A DNA stretch of 64,000 nucleotides from contig NZ_AOLI01000009.1 of assembly GCF_000336955.1 (NCBI RefSeq), forward strand, positions 17,711-81,710, written 5' to 3'. Made by a program: the position numbers and the translations under genes. The notes below the pieces were generated by a model. The model worked only from the letters and a program-made list of their open reading frames with translations. It made no database searches and had not been told where the DNA came from. Below, piece by piece: positions 16,539 through 25,888 of the stretch. The first letter of the stretch is position 1; every line of letters begins with the position of its first letter. Source of the stretch: Haloferax larsenii JCM 13917. GTDB taxonomy: Archaea; Halobacteriota; Halobacteria; Halobacteriales; Haloferacaceae.

Positions 16539-17801
16539 TCACGACAGGAGCAAGAACACTGGGTACGAGGTGGCCACCGCCAGCGAGGGCGTCAAGACCC
16601 ACATCGAAACGATACGTTTGGCCGCCGCGGAGTCGAAGAGACTCTTTTCGTCGAGGTCAACCGGTCCCTTCTCACCAACGTCAGGCACGTCCGGTATCTC
16701 CGCAGGCTTCTCCGCCGGCTCTTCGTGACGAGCGATGTCCCCAATGGTTGGACTGGTCGGCACCTCCTCGTCCCGTGAGGTAGCCAACGCTCCCGTGGCA
16801 ACCTCCACGTCCACCGCCGCAGACTGGGGAGACGGCGTCGCCAATTCCGCCAGTGTCGCCGCCCGACTCGCTCGACCCCAGCCCAGTCCGATAATCGTGG
16901 AGGTCGTACTCACCGCGAGACTCGCGGGGATACCGAGGTAGGACAGTATCGTAATAACCGTCCCACCAACGATAGAGACGATGAGTGACGCGAGAATCGG
17001 GAGTTCGGTGATGTTGTCACCCACCGTATCCAGCGTGCGACGAGCGATGGTGAAGCTTCCCAGCCCGAAGGCCGCCACCGCGAGCAACACCCCCTGATTC
17101 ACGGTCAGCGGGCCACCCGCGCCGACGAGGGGGGCAACGGCGTTCGCTGCGTTCGAGGCCCCCGCTGAAAACGCCATATAACAGGCGATGACGACCACCG
17201 AAATCGAACCCACGATGTCTTGCAGTGATGCGTTTTGGTTGAGGTGCGGGCGTGGAACCGACCCGGAGCGGTCGATTTGGATGAGGTGAAGGTCGAACTT
17301 CGTGAATGCGACGTAGCGGTCGAGATACGGGTAGACGTACCGTCCAATCACGAGGCCGACGGCGAAACTCAACAGCGGTGCGACGATCCACGCCGAGACG
17401 ATGACGAACATCAGTGCTTGGTTGAGCGTCCCCGACGCGAGGCCCAGTCCGATGATAGCTCCGACAGCCGTCATCGACGTCGAAGCCGGAACACCGTACA
17501 GATTCGAGACGAGCAACGAGAGTCCAGTGAAGAACAGGACGACGACACTCGCGACGGGTGTGAACTGAACCGCCGGGACGATACTGCTACTCATGGTGGT
17601 TATGACGTTTCGACCGACGGTCCACGCGCCGAGGAACGCGAACCCGATGAACAGCGCCGCGGCAGTCGTTTTCCGAGTGAGCCGCGACCCGACCGCCGGC
17701 CCGAATGCCACGCCTGTCGATGAGCCACCGATATTGAATCCCACGAATACCGCTGCGGCGACTCCAGCGACCAGCAACAGTGATACCATTCGACCATCCA
17801 T
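16539..17801 (-). CDS. PiT-family inorganic phosphate transporter
   Basis: This 420-residue membrane protein has about ten hydrophobic segments. Both PHO4 half-repeat signatures are present: VGFNIGGSSTGVAFGPAVGS near the N-terminus and SAGASNAANAVAPLVGAG in the second half. A charged cytoplasmic stretch of about 90 residues (residues 310-395) precedes the last segment. PiT proteins import phosphate with H+ or Na+. There is no PhoU gene beside it. The region 16370-16538 downstream holds no gene. Confidence 0.88.
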   Translation of the reverse strand: MDGRMVSLLLVAGVAAAVFVGFNIGGSSTGVAFGPAVGSRLTRKTTAAALFIGFAFLGAWTVGRNVITTMSSSIVPAVQFTPVASVVVLFFTGLSLLVSNLYGVPASTSMTAVGAIIGLGLASGTLNQALMFVIVSAWIVAPLLSFAVGLVIGRYVYPYLDRYVAFTKFDLHLIQIDRSGSVPRPHLNQNASLQDIVGSISVVVIACYMAFSAGASNAANAVAPLVGAGGPLTVNQGVLLAVAAFGLGSFTIARRTLDTVGDNITELPILASLIVSIVGGTVITILSYLGIPASLAVSTTSTIIGLGWGRASRAATLAELATPSPQSAAVDVEVATGALATSRDEEVPTSPTIGDIARHEEPAEKPAEIPDVPDVGEKGPVDLDEKSLFDSAAAKRIVSMWVLTPSLAVATSYPVFLLLS

Positions 17802-18004
17802 TGACGCCGCTCGGATAAAATGTACGGCTTCATTGGCAGGTCACACGGACCGAACCATTTCACAGAATCCATCCTTCCGCTTGTCGTCTCGCGATTACTC
17901 GTCGAGGAACCGCATTTCTGATCTGCTGACTACACCTTCTGTCTGTGCCACGCGGTTCGTGTCACATTCTGGGGCGCTCGTCACGATGTCTCATCCACTC
18001 CCAA

Positions 18005-18352
18005 TCAGTGAAGTCCAGACCTGAAGTACTGGAGAATAATCACAGACCAAAGGAAGATACCGATGCCATAGCAGATGAGGACGAGTCGAATACTGAGTCT
18101 CCCCGCTGCCGATGCCGCGTGAATATCTACGTTGGCCTCTGTCTCGATACCCCCCTCTTCGTGGACACCGCCCTCGGTCACGTTCGTCCGTCCTGCTTGG
18201 CCACCACCCAACGCCAACAAGAGGAGTCCGGCAATTGCGGCAAAGACGAGATACAGTCCGGAGTGTGTCGTGTAGTAGATGGTCCCGACGGTCGCCAGAC
18301 CTGCAATAATAGTAAAGACGAGAACAGCCATCGCGATAGCTCGCTTGTCCAT
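18005..18352 (-). CDS. small membrane protein, unrecognised
   Basis: This 115-residue protein has three hydrophobic segments: about residues 5-30, 35-52 and 90-108. Between the second and third is an acidic, soluble loop with Glu and Asn (GGVHEEGGIETEANVD). ATG 18352 (MDKRAIAM) is preferred over one six codons upstream. It lies upstream of the PiT gene on the same strand, separated by about 200 bases, so any operon link is weak. I recognise no family. Confidence 0.6.
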   Translation of the reverse strand: MDKRAIAMAVLVFTIIAGLATVGTIYYTTHSGLYLVFAAIAGLLLLALGGGQAGRTNVTEGGVHEEGGIETEANVDIHAASAAGRLSIRLVLICYGIGIFLWSVIILQYFRSGLH

Positions 18353-18783
18353 ACCGGCGATAGGACCCAAATTGGTTTATTCTTTGTCACATGGTGTGTG
18401 GGAGGAAGGACAGACCACCCGAGGGTGCACGTCTCGAACCGACTTGGGAGTCGGACTCGCTCCTACCGATGACGGCGGTCGGTTCTCCCTGCAACCCCCA
18501 CCAACACCTGCCACACGCATTGTCCACCTGTCTCACGGAAAACATAATATACTCGATTACGAATGAATATTCGCTGCCGTCAGAGGCACGCCCCCTGCGA
18601 CGACATTGTCGCCAACCCTCTTGCAGGTCTTCGATTCACCAAAGTGCAGGTACCGACGGACGTCGTCACCGACTCGCCGCCACGAGAGCGCACCGGGCAT
18701 CACGCGCTCGCCGGGACGTGGAGGCGTCGTCGACGTCCGGACCGTGCGTACATTGATACGACCATCGTCCTTACGCACCGCCG
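18353..18783. other. 431-base region without a recognisable gene
   Basis: All frames here are short, with basic or mixed composition unlike haloarchaeal proteins. The region separates two divergent genes and must hold both promoters. An AT-rich patch at about 18540-18568 is the only compositional feature I see. Confidence 0.5.
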
Positions 18784-20073
18784 ATGGGTTCCTCCCTCGA
18801 CAGTCGAATCCTCGCGCTCGCGATGGCACGAATGGTCGATGCGCTCGCCAACTCGTTTCTCGTCGTCGTGCTGCCGCTGTATATCGGGAGCCAACTCGTC
18901 GAACTCCCGTCGTTCGTCGGGACGACTGTCGCACTCGGTGTCGCCGAGTTCACGGTGACAGCCGAACTCCTCATCGGAATCGTCCTCTCGCTTTTCGGCT
19001 TCCTCAACAGCTTCAGTCAGCCGGTCACGGGGTCGATATCGGACAAGACCGGCCGTCGGAAAGTGTTTCTACTGACCGGGTTGGCGCTCGTCGCAATCGG
19101 GAGCGCCGGGTACATCGTCTTCACCGATTACCTCTCGATACTGCTGATGCGCGGGTTGCAGGGCATCGGCGCGGCGTTCACCATCCCGGTCACGGTCGCG
19201 CTCGTAAACGAACTGTCGGCCGAGGACGAACGCGGTGGGAACTTCGGCCTGTTCAATACGTTCAGACTCCTCGGATTCGGCGTCGGCCCGCTGGTGGCTG
19301 GGGGCGTCGTCGCTGCCGGGCCTTACACGCTGTTCGCGATACCGATATCCGGCTTCGAAGCCGCGTTCCTCGTCGCGGTCGTCGGGGCAGTCCTCAGCTT
19401 TGGACTCATCGTCGCCCTCATCGACGACCCGGAGCGCACCGAAAGCGAGGCGGCCGACGACATCTCGCTCACGATTCGGGACCCCGACGGGTCGGGTCTC
19501 GACCCGGTGTTCGCGCTCGGACTCGCGACTATCGTGATGGCGCTGAGTCTCGCTATCTTCGCCCCGCTGGCCAACCTCGTCAACGCCCGCCTCGACCAGG
19601 GGACGTTTCTCTTCGCCGTCCAGTTCGGGGCGACAGTGCTGGCGAACGTGATGTTCCAGTACCCAATCGGTCGGCTCAGCGACCGCTACGGCCGACGACC
19701 GTTCCTGCTCGGTGGCTTCGTGCTCCTCTTACCGACCACGCTCGCACAGGGGTTCGTACAGGAACCGCTGTTGATGATTCTCGCGCGGTTCTTGCAAGGA
19801 ATCGCCGTCGCGGCTGTGTTCGCCCCCTCGCTCGCTCTCGCGGGCGACCTCGCCAAGGAGGGCCAGTCGGGGTCGACGCTCTCGATTTTGACGATGGGGT
19901 TCGGGCTCGGGGTCGCCTTCGGGACACTGTTTTCCGGTATCCTCGTCGGATTCGGGTTTGCGGTGCCCTTCGTCGTCGCCACCGCACTCGGTGCCGTTGG
20001 ACTCCTCGTCGTGTACACCCAGGTCAGAGAGACGATAGGTGAGTCGGCGACGACGCCGATGGCGGGTGACTAA
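18784..20073 (+). CDS. major facilitator superfamily transporter
   Basis: This 429-residue protein has about twelve membrane segments. The MFS loop 2-3 signature (GSISDKTGRRKVFL) and its second-half counterpart (GRLSDRYGRRPFLL) are both present. A soluble loop of about 35 residues (about 210-245) joins the halves. It resembles drug or metabolite efflux MFS proteins, but the substrate cannot be told. It stands alone on the plus strand. Confidence 0.9.
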   Translation: MGSSLDSRILALAMARMVDALANSFLVVVLPLYIGSQLVELPSFVGTTVALGVAEFTVTAELLIGIVLSLFGFLNSFSQPVTGSISDKTGRRKVFLLTGLALVAIGSAGYIVFTDYLSILLMRGLQGIGAAFTIPVTVALVNELSAEDERGGNFGLFNTFRLLGFGVGPLVAGGVVAAGPYTLFAIPISGFEAAFLVAVVGAVLSFGLIVALIDDPERTESEAADDISLTIRDPDGSGLDPVFALGLATIVMALSLAIFAPLANLVNARLDQGTFLFAVQFGATVLANVMFQYPIGRLSDRYGRRPFLLGGFVLLLPTTLAQGFVQEPLLMILARFLQGIAVAAVFAPSLALAGDLAKEGQSGSTLSILTMGFGLGVAFGTLFSGILVGFGFAVPFVVATALGAVGLLVVYTQVRETIGESATTPMAGD

Positions 20074-20220
20074 CTGAGGATAACTGGTCGCTGGTGCGAC
20101 TCGCACTCGACGCGACGCTGTCTTGCGTGGCTGTTTTGCTACTTGTGTAGCCGTTTTACTACCGTAATGCATGATAAACACACGCACACTTTTGCTGTGT
20201 GGTGTCCAACGTGACAACAA

Positions 20221-20979
20221 ATGAGCACCCAGACAGTCCGCGGAACAATCGGAGGCATGGCACAGCGGGCGAATCCGTCGTTCGCGGGGGGCGTTGTCAC
20301 CATCTCGGTTGTTGCCCTCACGTACGTCCTTACCGTCGGGTCGGTGCAGATACACACCTACGTCCACGTGATGACGGGCGTCCTCTGGACGGGGACGGAC
20401 CTGTTTCTCGGGGCCATCCTCGGTCCGGTGCTCGGCGGTCTCGACGCGGACGACAGTGCGGCAGTGTTCGAACGATTGACGCCGAAGCTATCGTTTTTCT
20501 TACCGTCGATGGCGTTTCTCACCATCGCGACCGGACTGGCTCTCGCGCTCCGCGTCGGGCTGTTTCCGAACCCGGACCCGTGGCTCGCGCTCTTCACTGC
20601 GGTCAACATCATTCCGATATTCTTGCTGTTAGGATGGCGGTTGAACGCGTGGTCCGATTGGCGGTGGCGGATACCCTTCGCCGTCGCGACCATCGGGTCG
20701 CTCGTCTGGGTCGTCTTGACCATCGGCGACCTGCAAATGACGACGCCCGCTGTCGTCGTGGCGCTGGCTATCGTGACGATTCTCTCCGTTCAGGGGTTCG
20801 GCTTCTTGATGCCCGGCGAAGTCAGAATCTACCTGGAGATGACCTCGCCGACTCCCGATTCCGAAGTAATCGCCGGGGTCGGACAGCAAAACGCGATGCT
20901 CGGCGGCGTGCAGGGACTGTTCCAACTTATCCTCATCGTGGATATGGTCTACCTGCGATACGGAGGGCTCCCGTTTTGA
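20221..20979 (+). CDS. multi-pass membrane protein, possibly CopD/DUF2269-like
   Basis: This 252-residue protein has about seven hydrophobic segments. The stretch IHTYVHVMTGVLWTGTDLFLG near residue 40 contains two His and a Trp in the first membrane helices, as seen in CopD and DUF2269 proteins that use His in membrane helices. The segment WRLNAWSDWRWR is a basic and aromatic loop. The metal link is inferred from resemblance only. It is monocistronic. Confidence 0.65.
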   Translation: MSTQTVRGTIGGMAQRANPSFAGGVVTISVVALTYVLTVGSVQIHTYVHVMTGVLWTGTDLFLGAILGPVLGGLDADDSAAVFERLTPKLSFFLPSMAFLTIATGLALALRVGLFPNPDPWLALFTAVNIIPIFLLLGWRLNAWSDWRWRIPFAVATIGSLVWVVLTIGDLQMTTPAVVVALAIVTILSVQGFGFLMPGEVRIYLEMTSPTPDSEVIAGVGQQNAMLGGVQGLFQLILIVDMVYLRYGGLPF

Positions 20980-21136
20980 GTACCTCTGTGGTGACTTCTC
21001 GACCGAACACGGGAGGTTGCAAGCTGAGACACGACCTCGTATAAACTCTGTTCAGCGACACTGACTGTCTCATCTTCTTACTAATTTAACCTAGTTGACA
21101 ATTTTATACTCTCTCAGGTTGTACTGTACCGATAGA

Positions 21137-22465
21137 ATGCCCCTCCACTCTCGTCGTTCGTTCCTCGCCGGAGCAGCGGCACTCGGGACGTTGGCCCTCG
21201 CGGGGTGTGGTGGACGCGCCACCGAGGACACGGTCACGACGGAGACACCAGCCACGCCCACGCGAACGGACACGGTGACAGAGACACCCGAGCCAAACGT
21301 CGTCGACCCCGAAGACGCGGAGAACGTCTACTACGTCGACCCGAGGGATGGGTCGGACGACAACAGTGGTGACTCACTGGACGCGCCGTTCGAAACCCTT
21401 CGGCCCGTGATGTACGACGCCGAATTCGAACTCGGTGCGGGCGACGTCGTCTATCTCCGCGGTGGCGTCCACAAACTCCGAGGAGACGGCAGTATCAACC
21501 TCTCGTACCTCACGGGAACCGAAGAAAAACCGATTACCATTCAGGCGCTTCCCGGTGAGCGACCCGTCATCGACGTCAACATGAAAGGGTCGAACGGGAT
21601 TTCGATGTTCGGAAGCGAGCACATCCATCTCCGGGGATTCGAACTCAAGAACGTCAAGCGAAACGGCATCGCGTGCAGCGAGTCGAACGACGGGCCAGCG
21701 AAGTCGTGCGTGTTCGAGGATTTAGAGATTCACCACTACGGGCAAGGAGACGACCGAAACGGTAACGGAATCAGTTTCTACGGGCACTCGTTCGACCACT
21801 TCGTTCGGCGGGTTACGGCCCACCACGGCGGGTCGAAAAACAGCTCCGACGGCTTCTACATCGGCGGCGAGGGAGACCGCTTGAGCGGCGGTCACCGCTT
21901 CGAAGAGTGCGTCGCGTATCTGAACGCCGACGACGGCTTCGACTTCTACCGTTCGGACCCGACGCGCGGCAGTCTCGTCGTCAACTCCGTCGCCTACAAG
22001 AACGGAACCGACGGCAACGGAACCACGGGCGACGGAAACGGCTTCAAGATGGGCGGCGGGTGGGAGACCGGCGGCAACCGCTGTTATCGCTGTGTCGCCT
22101 ACGACAACACCGCCTACGGGTTCGACAACAACGGTGCGAGCGTCGCCAACACCTACGACCACTGCACGTCGTTCCGAAACGGGACCTTCGGATTCAGCTT
22201 CACCGGCAACACCGAACCGGACAACATCGCGCGCAACTCGCTGGCGTGGCTCAACGGAGAGGGTGCGGTGTTTCAGGCGTTCAACGTCCGAAGCGAGCGG
22301 AATTCGTGGGACCTCGACATCGACGACCCCGAGTTCGCGAGGACGGTGACAGGCGACGATTTCCTCCGCTTGACGAAAGGCTCGCCGTGTATCGATGCCG
22401 GTGTCGATATCGGCGAACCATATCTCGGTGCAGCGCCCGACCTCGGCGCGTTCGAATTCACCTAA
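21137..22465 (+). CDS. secreted lipoprotein with right-handed beta-helix (pectate-lyase-like) fold
   Basis: This 442-residue protein starts with a Tat-type signal (HSRRSFLAGAAALG) ending in lipobox LAGC. A Thr-rich linker follows, then parallel beta-helix coils. DPRDGSDDNSGDSLDAPF at the N-terminal cap and repeated N/G-rich turns (NGISFYGHSF, DGFYIGGEGD, NADDGFDFY, NGFKMGGG) suggest polysaccharide-lyase family 9 or a related fold. It would act on the outer cell surface. ATG 21137 follows TATA box ATTTTATAC by about 30 bases. The substrate is unknown. Confidence 0.8.
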   Translation: MPLHSRRSFLAGAAALGTLALAGCGGRATEDTVTTETPATPTRTDTVTETPEPNVVDPEDAENVYYVDPRDGSDDNSGDSLDAPFETLRPVMYDAEFELGAGDVVYLRGGVHKLRGDGSINLSYLTGTEEKPITIQALPGERPVIDVNMKGSNGISMFGSEHIHLRGFELKNVKRNGIACSESNDGPAKSCVFEDLEIHHYGQGDDRNGNGISFYGHSFDHFVRRVTAHHGGSKNSSDGFYIGGEGDRLSGGHRFEECVAYLNADDGFDFYRSDPTRGSLVVNSVAYKNGTDGNGTTGDGNGFKMGGGWETGGNRCYRCVAYDNTAYGFDNNGASVANTYDHCTSFRNGTFGFSFTGNTEPDNIARNSLAWLNGEGAVFQAFNVRSERNSWDLDIDDPEFARTVTGDDFLRLTKGSPCIDAGVDIGEPYLGAAPDLGAFEFT

Positions 22466-22477
22466 GCACGTTAGGAG

Positions 22478-23602
22478 TCACTCGATGGTCCGACCCCGAC
22501 CCGTCGCGGCCGTCGTGCCCATCGAGCCCGTCGCAGTTCCCTCGGCGACCGCACGCACGAACTCGCGGACTGTCGCTGCCGTCTCGTCCCACGTCACGTG
22601 GTCGAGGTACCGCCGTCGGGCGGCCAACGAGTGAGCGACGAGGCGTTCGGAGTCCCGACACAGCGGCGCGATAGCGTCGGTAATCTCGGATGGGTCCGTC
22701 GGGTCGACGAGGTAGCCGTCTTCGCGGTGCGTGACGAGTTCGCTCCCACCGCCAGCGGTCGAAACGATAGCTGGCAGCCCGAACCCCATCGCTTCGAGCG
22801 CGGCGATGCCGAAACCCTCGTAGTGGGAGGGGAGGGCGAACACGTGTGACTCACGCAGTGTCGCAGCGAGTTCGGCATCGGGGAGTCGGCCGGTGAAGGT
22901 GACGTAGTCCTCGATACCGAGGTCAGACACGAGCGCCCGAAGCCGTCGTTCGTATCCGGCGTCGACCGCTGCGCCGACCACCGTCAACTCCCACTCCCAC
23001 CGGACGCGAGAGAGCCCGCGGAGCAGTCCATCGACGTTTTTCCGCGGTTCGAGGTTGCCGACGGTGACGACTTGGAGGGGGCCGTCGGTCGCCCGCTCGC
23101 CAATCGCTTCGGGCGTCAGCGGGGCACCGAACTCGGAAAATCGGTCGCCCGCGGGATACGCGACGACGCTCGGCTCGGTCGTCGTGAGGTCTGTGACGCT
23201 CTCCCGAGTGGTCTCGCTGTTGAACACGAACGCGTCGACCGAGTCGAGATAGCGTGCTTCGACGAGTTGGCGGAGTCGGCGTCGCCACGGGTGGAAGTTC
23301 TCTCGGGAGTGGAGGTGGTGGACGACCGAGACGAGCGGCGTGTCGTCGTCGAGACCGGCGTTCGCGGCAGCCAGCGACGGGTGACACAACTCGTCTTGGA
23401 GCAGTACGTCGACGTCCAGATTTCGCAACCGCCGGAACGCCGTGGCGTTGTCTCCGAGACGCGCCCAGTACGGTCGCTCGGGGAGCGAGACGACCGTCAC
23501 CTCGTCGCCCGCCTCGCGGAACCGACGGACGAGTTCGAGGTCGTATCGGTAGCCACCGGAGCGGTCGTCGAGCGGGCCGTAGACGACGAATCCCAGATGC
23601 AC
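22478..23602 (-). CDS. family 4 (GT-B) glycosyltransferase
   Basis: This 374-residue GT-B enzyme has an N-terminal domain (GFVVYGPLDDRSGGYRYDLE) and a C-terminal nucleotide-sugar domain with PSHYEGFGIAALEAMGFG, the GT4 E-x7-E region. It is the last gene of a compact minus-strand operon, starting one base after the stop of the PTPS-like gene. That position suggests it modifies a product of the operon, although surface glycan synthesis remains possible. The beta-helix gene converges on it from the left. Confidence 0.88.
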   Translation of the reverse strand: MHLGFVVYGPLDDRSGGYRYDLELVRRFREAGDEVTVVSLPERPYWARLGDNATAFRRLRNLDVDVLLQDELCHPSLAAANAGLDDDTPLVSVVHHLHSRENFHPWRRRLRQLVEARYLDSVDAFVFNSETTRESVTDLTTTEPSVVAYPAGDRFSEFGAPLTPEAIGERATDGPLQVVTVGNLEPRKNVDGLLRGLSRVRWEWELTVVGAAVDAGYERRLRALVSDLGIEDYVTFTGRLPDAELAATLRESHVFALPSHYEGFGIAALEAMGFGLPAIVSTAGGGSELVTHREDGYLVDPTDPSEITDAIAPLCRDSERLVAHSLAARRRYLDHVTWDETAATVREFVRAVAEGTATGSMGTTAATGRGRTIE

Positions 23603-23603
23603 G

Positions 23604-23981
23604 TTAGAGGTCCGTCTCGTAGGTCGCGCTCGCGACGTCGTCTTCCCAGATTCGGACCGAGAGGTGTGTTGGCTGTGTTAACTCCGCGGCATCGACGAAC
23701 CGTCCGCACACCTCGCGAGCGAATCGCTCGACACTCGGGTTCTTCCCCTCGAACTCGGGGAGGTCGTTCATCGTCTCGTCTCGATAGCGAGCGAGGGTCG
23801 CATCCAGCGCCGATTTCACGTCGTCGATATCGACGAGATAGCCGTATTCGTCGAGTTCTGGACCGGTTAGTTCCACTTCGACAGTGAAGGCGTGCGAGTG
23901 GCGCTCGCCTTCCGGACCGGGGTCGGGGACCGTCAGGTAGTGCTGCGCGATAATATCTTGGCGAACCGACACGCGATACAT
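23604..23981 (-). CDS. 6-pyruvoyl-tetrahydropterin synthase (PTPS/QueD) family protein
   Basis: This 125-residue T-fold protein has zinc ligands in QHYLTVP and HSHAF, and the tail glutamate region QPTHLSVRIWEDD. The catalytic Cys of QueD and PTPS (C-x3-H-G-H) is replaced by Glu in the segment GPEGERHSH. This points away from carboxytetrahydropterin synthesis and perhaps toward the PTPS-III type that makes 6-hydroxymethyl-dihydropterin. From memory, a PTPS-III was reported for the Haloferax homologue. It lies third in the operon, after GTP cyclohydrolase III and an MDR dehydrogenase. Confidence 0.85.
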   Translation of the reverse strand: MYRVSVRQDIIAQHYLTVPDPGPEGERHSHAFTVEVELTGPELDEYGYLVDIDDVKSALDATLARYRDETMNDLPEFEGKNPSVERFAREVCGRFVDAAELTQPTHLSVRIWEDDVASATYETDL

Positions 23982-23987
23982 ACCACC

Positions 23988-24986
23988 TCAACCGTCTCCG
24001 TACGTAAAGAGGATTTGGACGGCGTCGTCGGGTTCGTCTTCCAGTAACTCGTATGCGCGGGCGGCGTCGCCGACGTCGAGACGGTGCGTGACGAGCGATT
24101 CGAGAGGGATGTCTTCGAGGAAGTCCCACGCGAGCGAGAACCGTCGTTCCGTGTCCCAGCGACCGCTAAGTTCCGGGTCGATGGTGCTCACCTGACTGCT
24201 CTCGACGCTGATTCGAGAGCGGTGGAACCGCCCGCCGAGGTCGAGTGAGGCGCGCTTGGTGCCGTACCACGAGCCGACGACAACCCGGCCGTCGTAGCGC
24301 GTCACGTCGAGCGCGTCGTCGAGCGCGTCGGGGTCTCCGGACAGTTCGAACGTCAGGTCGGCACCGTCGGCGGGGTGGTCGAGCGACTCGGGGGAGACCG
24401 CAGCGTCGGCACCGAGTTCGCGTGCGAGTTGTCGCCGTTCGGGGACGCAATCGACGGCGGTGAGACTCCCGAGCGGGAATTTGGCGAGGAGCCACGTCGT
24501 GACGAGACCGACGATTCCCTGCCCGAAGACGACGACGTGTTCGCCGACGAGCGGGCGGCCGTCCATCACGAAGTTGAGCGCCGTCTCCATCGTCGGCAAG
24601 AGGGCGGCCCGGCCGTCGCTCACGTCGTCTGGAATCGACCTGAGTTCCGACGGACGGGTGAGAAAGCAGCCCTCGTGAGGATGGAAGGAAAACACTCGCT
24701 CTCCGAGGAGCGACGCGTCGACAGCATCACCGACCGCGTCGACCTCGCCGACGGCGGCGTAACCGTAGGTGAGCGGAAACGAGAGGTCGCCCTCGAGCGC
24801 GGCGATAGATTCGTCTGCGGGGAGGTCCGTGGGTGCCTCACCGCGATAGACGAGTCGCTCGGTTCCCGAACTCACAGCGGAGAGGTGGGTTCGAACACGC
24901 ACTTGGTGGCGGTCGGGGGCTGGAACGTCGTGGTCGCGAACCTCGACCTCCTTCGGACCGACGAAGTAGACCGCGCGTCCGTGCAT
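23988..24986 (-). CDS. zinc-type medium-chain dehydrogenase (MDR superfamily)
   Basis: This 332-residue protein has the MDR layout: an N-terminal catalytic domain (VRVRTHLSAVSSGTERLVY), then a Rossmann domain with VFGQGIVGLVTTWLL for NAD(P). The usual catalytic-zinc Cys near residue 40 is replaced by Ser (SAVSSGTE), and no structural-zinc Cys cluster is seen. This matches the bacteriochlorophyllide/threonine-dehydrogenase-like subgroup, where zinc may be absent. It sits second in the operon, three bases after the GTP cyclohydrolase gene. Substrate unknown. Confidence 0.85.
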   Translation of the reverse strand: MHGRAVYFVGPKEVEVRDHDVPAPDRHQVRVRTHLSAVSSGTERLVYRGEAPTDLPADESIAALEGDLSFPLTYGYAAVGEVDAVGDAVDASLLGERVFSFHPHEGCFLTRPSELRSIPDDVSDGRAALLPTMETALNFVMDGRPLVGEHVVVFGQGIVGLVTTWLLAKFPLGSLTAVDCVPERRQLARELGADAAVSPESLDHPADGADLTFELSGDPDALDDALDVTRYDGRVVVGSWYGTKRASLDLGGRFHRSRISVESSQVSTIDPELSGRWDTERRFSLAWDFLEDIPLESLVTHRLDVGDAARAYELLEDEPDDAVQILFTYGDG

Positions 24987-24989
24987 CGG

Positions 24990-25772
24990 TCAGTCGTCTG
25001 CGGCGAGTGGCGCGTCGGCGAACTCGACTATCGTCCCGCGGTGACGGCAGTCTTCGAGGGCGTGCTTGGCGGCGAAGCCCGCTTCGTGGGCGTTCGAGGC
25101 CGTCCCGACGCCGACTTTGAGTTCGACGCCCGCTTCTCCCTCGACGTGGTCGATGGCTGCGCGGTACTGACTCGCGGTGAGGTCGGGTGTGACCGAGATG
25201 ATGTTGTCGCCGCCGACGAAGAACGACAGCGCGCCGTGTTCTTCTCTGAGGTGGCGCATGAGCGAGGCGTAGCCCTGCTCGATTTGGATGAACGTATCGA
25301 ACTCGTTGAGGCGGTCTGTGTACTTGCCGGTCGCGTCGTTCACGTCGAAGTGAGCGATTTGCACGTCCGAGTCGGTTCGGTCTTCCATCGGGAGCGTCTC
25401 CCCGGAGAGAACTTCGCGTCGCTCGTGGTCCTGTGCACTACCGGCGCGCTGGACGACGTCTGTGGCGCGTTCGAGTGCAACCGCGGGATTGCGGTCGACG
25501 CCGATACCGAGACTGAGCGTCACCGGATAGCGGTTGGCGATAGACTCTTGGAGGAGTTCGTGGTCGTCACGGTCCAGGCCGTTGGTGACGGCGACCATGT
25601 TGTCGAATCGGGTAAAGAAGACGTACCCGTCGCGAGAGCCGACGAACTGGGCCAGGTCGGCAAAGAGCCGCGACTGGAGCGTCTGGAGGTCCATCTCCCG
25701 TCGAGGCTCGGGTGTTACGGTCCACGGCCCGTAGTTGTCGATTTGGACGAGTGTCAGCTGCGTATTCGTCAC
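24990..25772 (-). CDS. arfA: GTP cyclohydrolase III (IIa)
   Basis: This 260-residue enzyme opens GTP to the formylamino-pyrimidine (FAPy) nucleotide, the first step of archaeal riboflavin and F420 synthesis. Tandem ferredoxin-like domains carry VQIDNYGPWTVTPEPRRE, FFTRFDNMVAVTNG, FFVGGDNIISVTP and VGVGTASNAHEAG, all family hallmarks with the metal-binding Asp residues. It is the first gene of a four-gene operon. The next genes, for a dehydrogenase, a PTPS-like enzyme and a glycosyltransferase, are not part of the known flavin route. Confidence 0.93.
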   Translation of the reverse strand: MTNTQLTLVQIDNYGPWTVTPEPRREMDLQTLQSRLFADLAQFVGSRDGYVFFTRFDNMVAVTNGLDRDDHELLQESIANRYPVTLSLGIGVDRNPAVALERATDVVQRAGSAQDHERREVLSGETLPMEDRTDSDVQIAHFDVNDATGKYTDRLNEFDTFIQIEQGYASLMRHLREEHGALSFFVGGDNIISVTPDLTASQYRAAIDHVEGEAGVELKVGVGTASNAHEAGFAAKHALEDCRHRGTIVEFADAPLAADD

Positions 25773-25888
25773 AGTAGACGAGTCGGGCGAAGCGCATATC
25801 GTTCTTTGGTTCTGCGACGGGTCTGCCGAGACTCTGTCTCCGAGGATATCGAAGGCTGAAAGCAGAAGACTGCGGGACGACCCAGTTT

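Noticed and set aside
24375..25859. 494-codon plus-strand frame
   Set aside because: It is antisense to the MDR dehydrogenase and arfA genes, both well supported on the minus strand.
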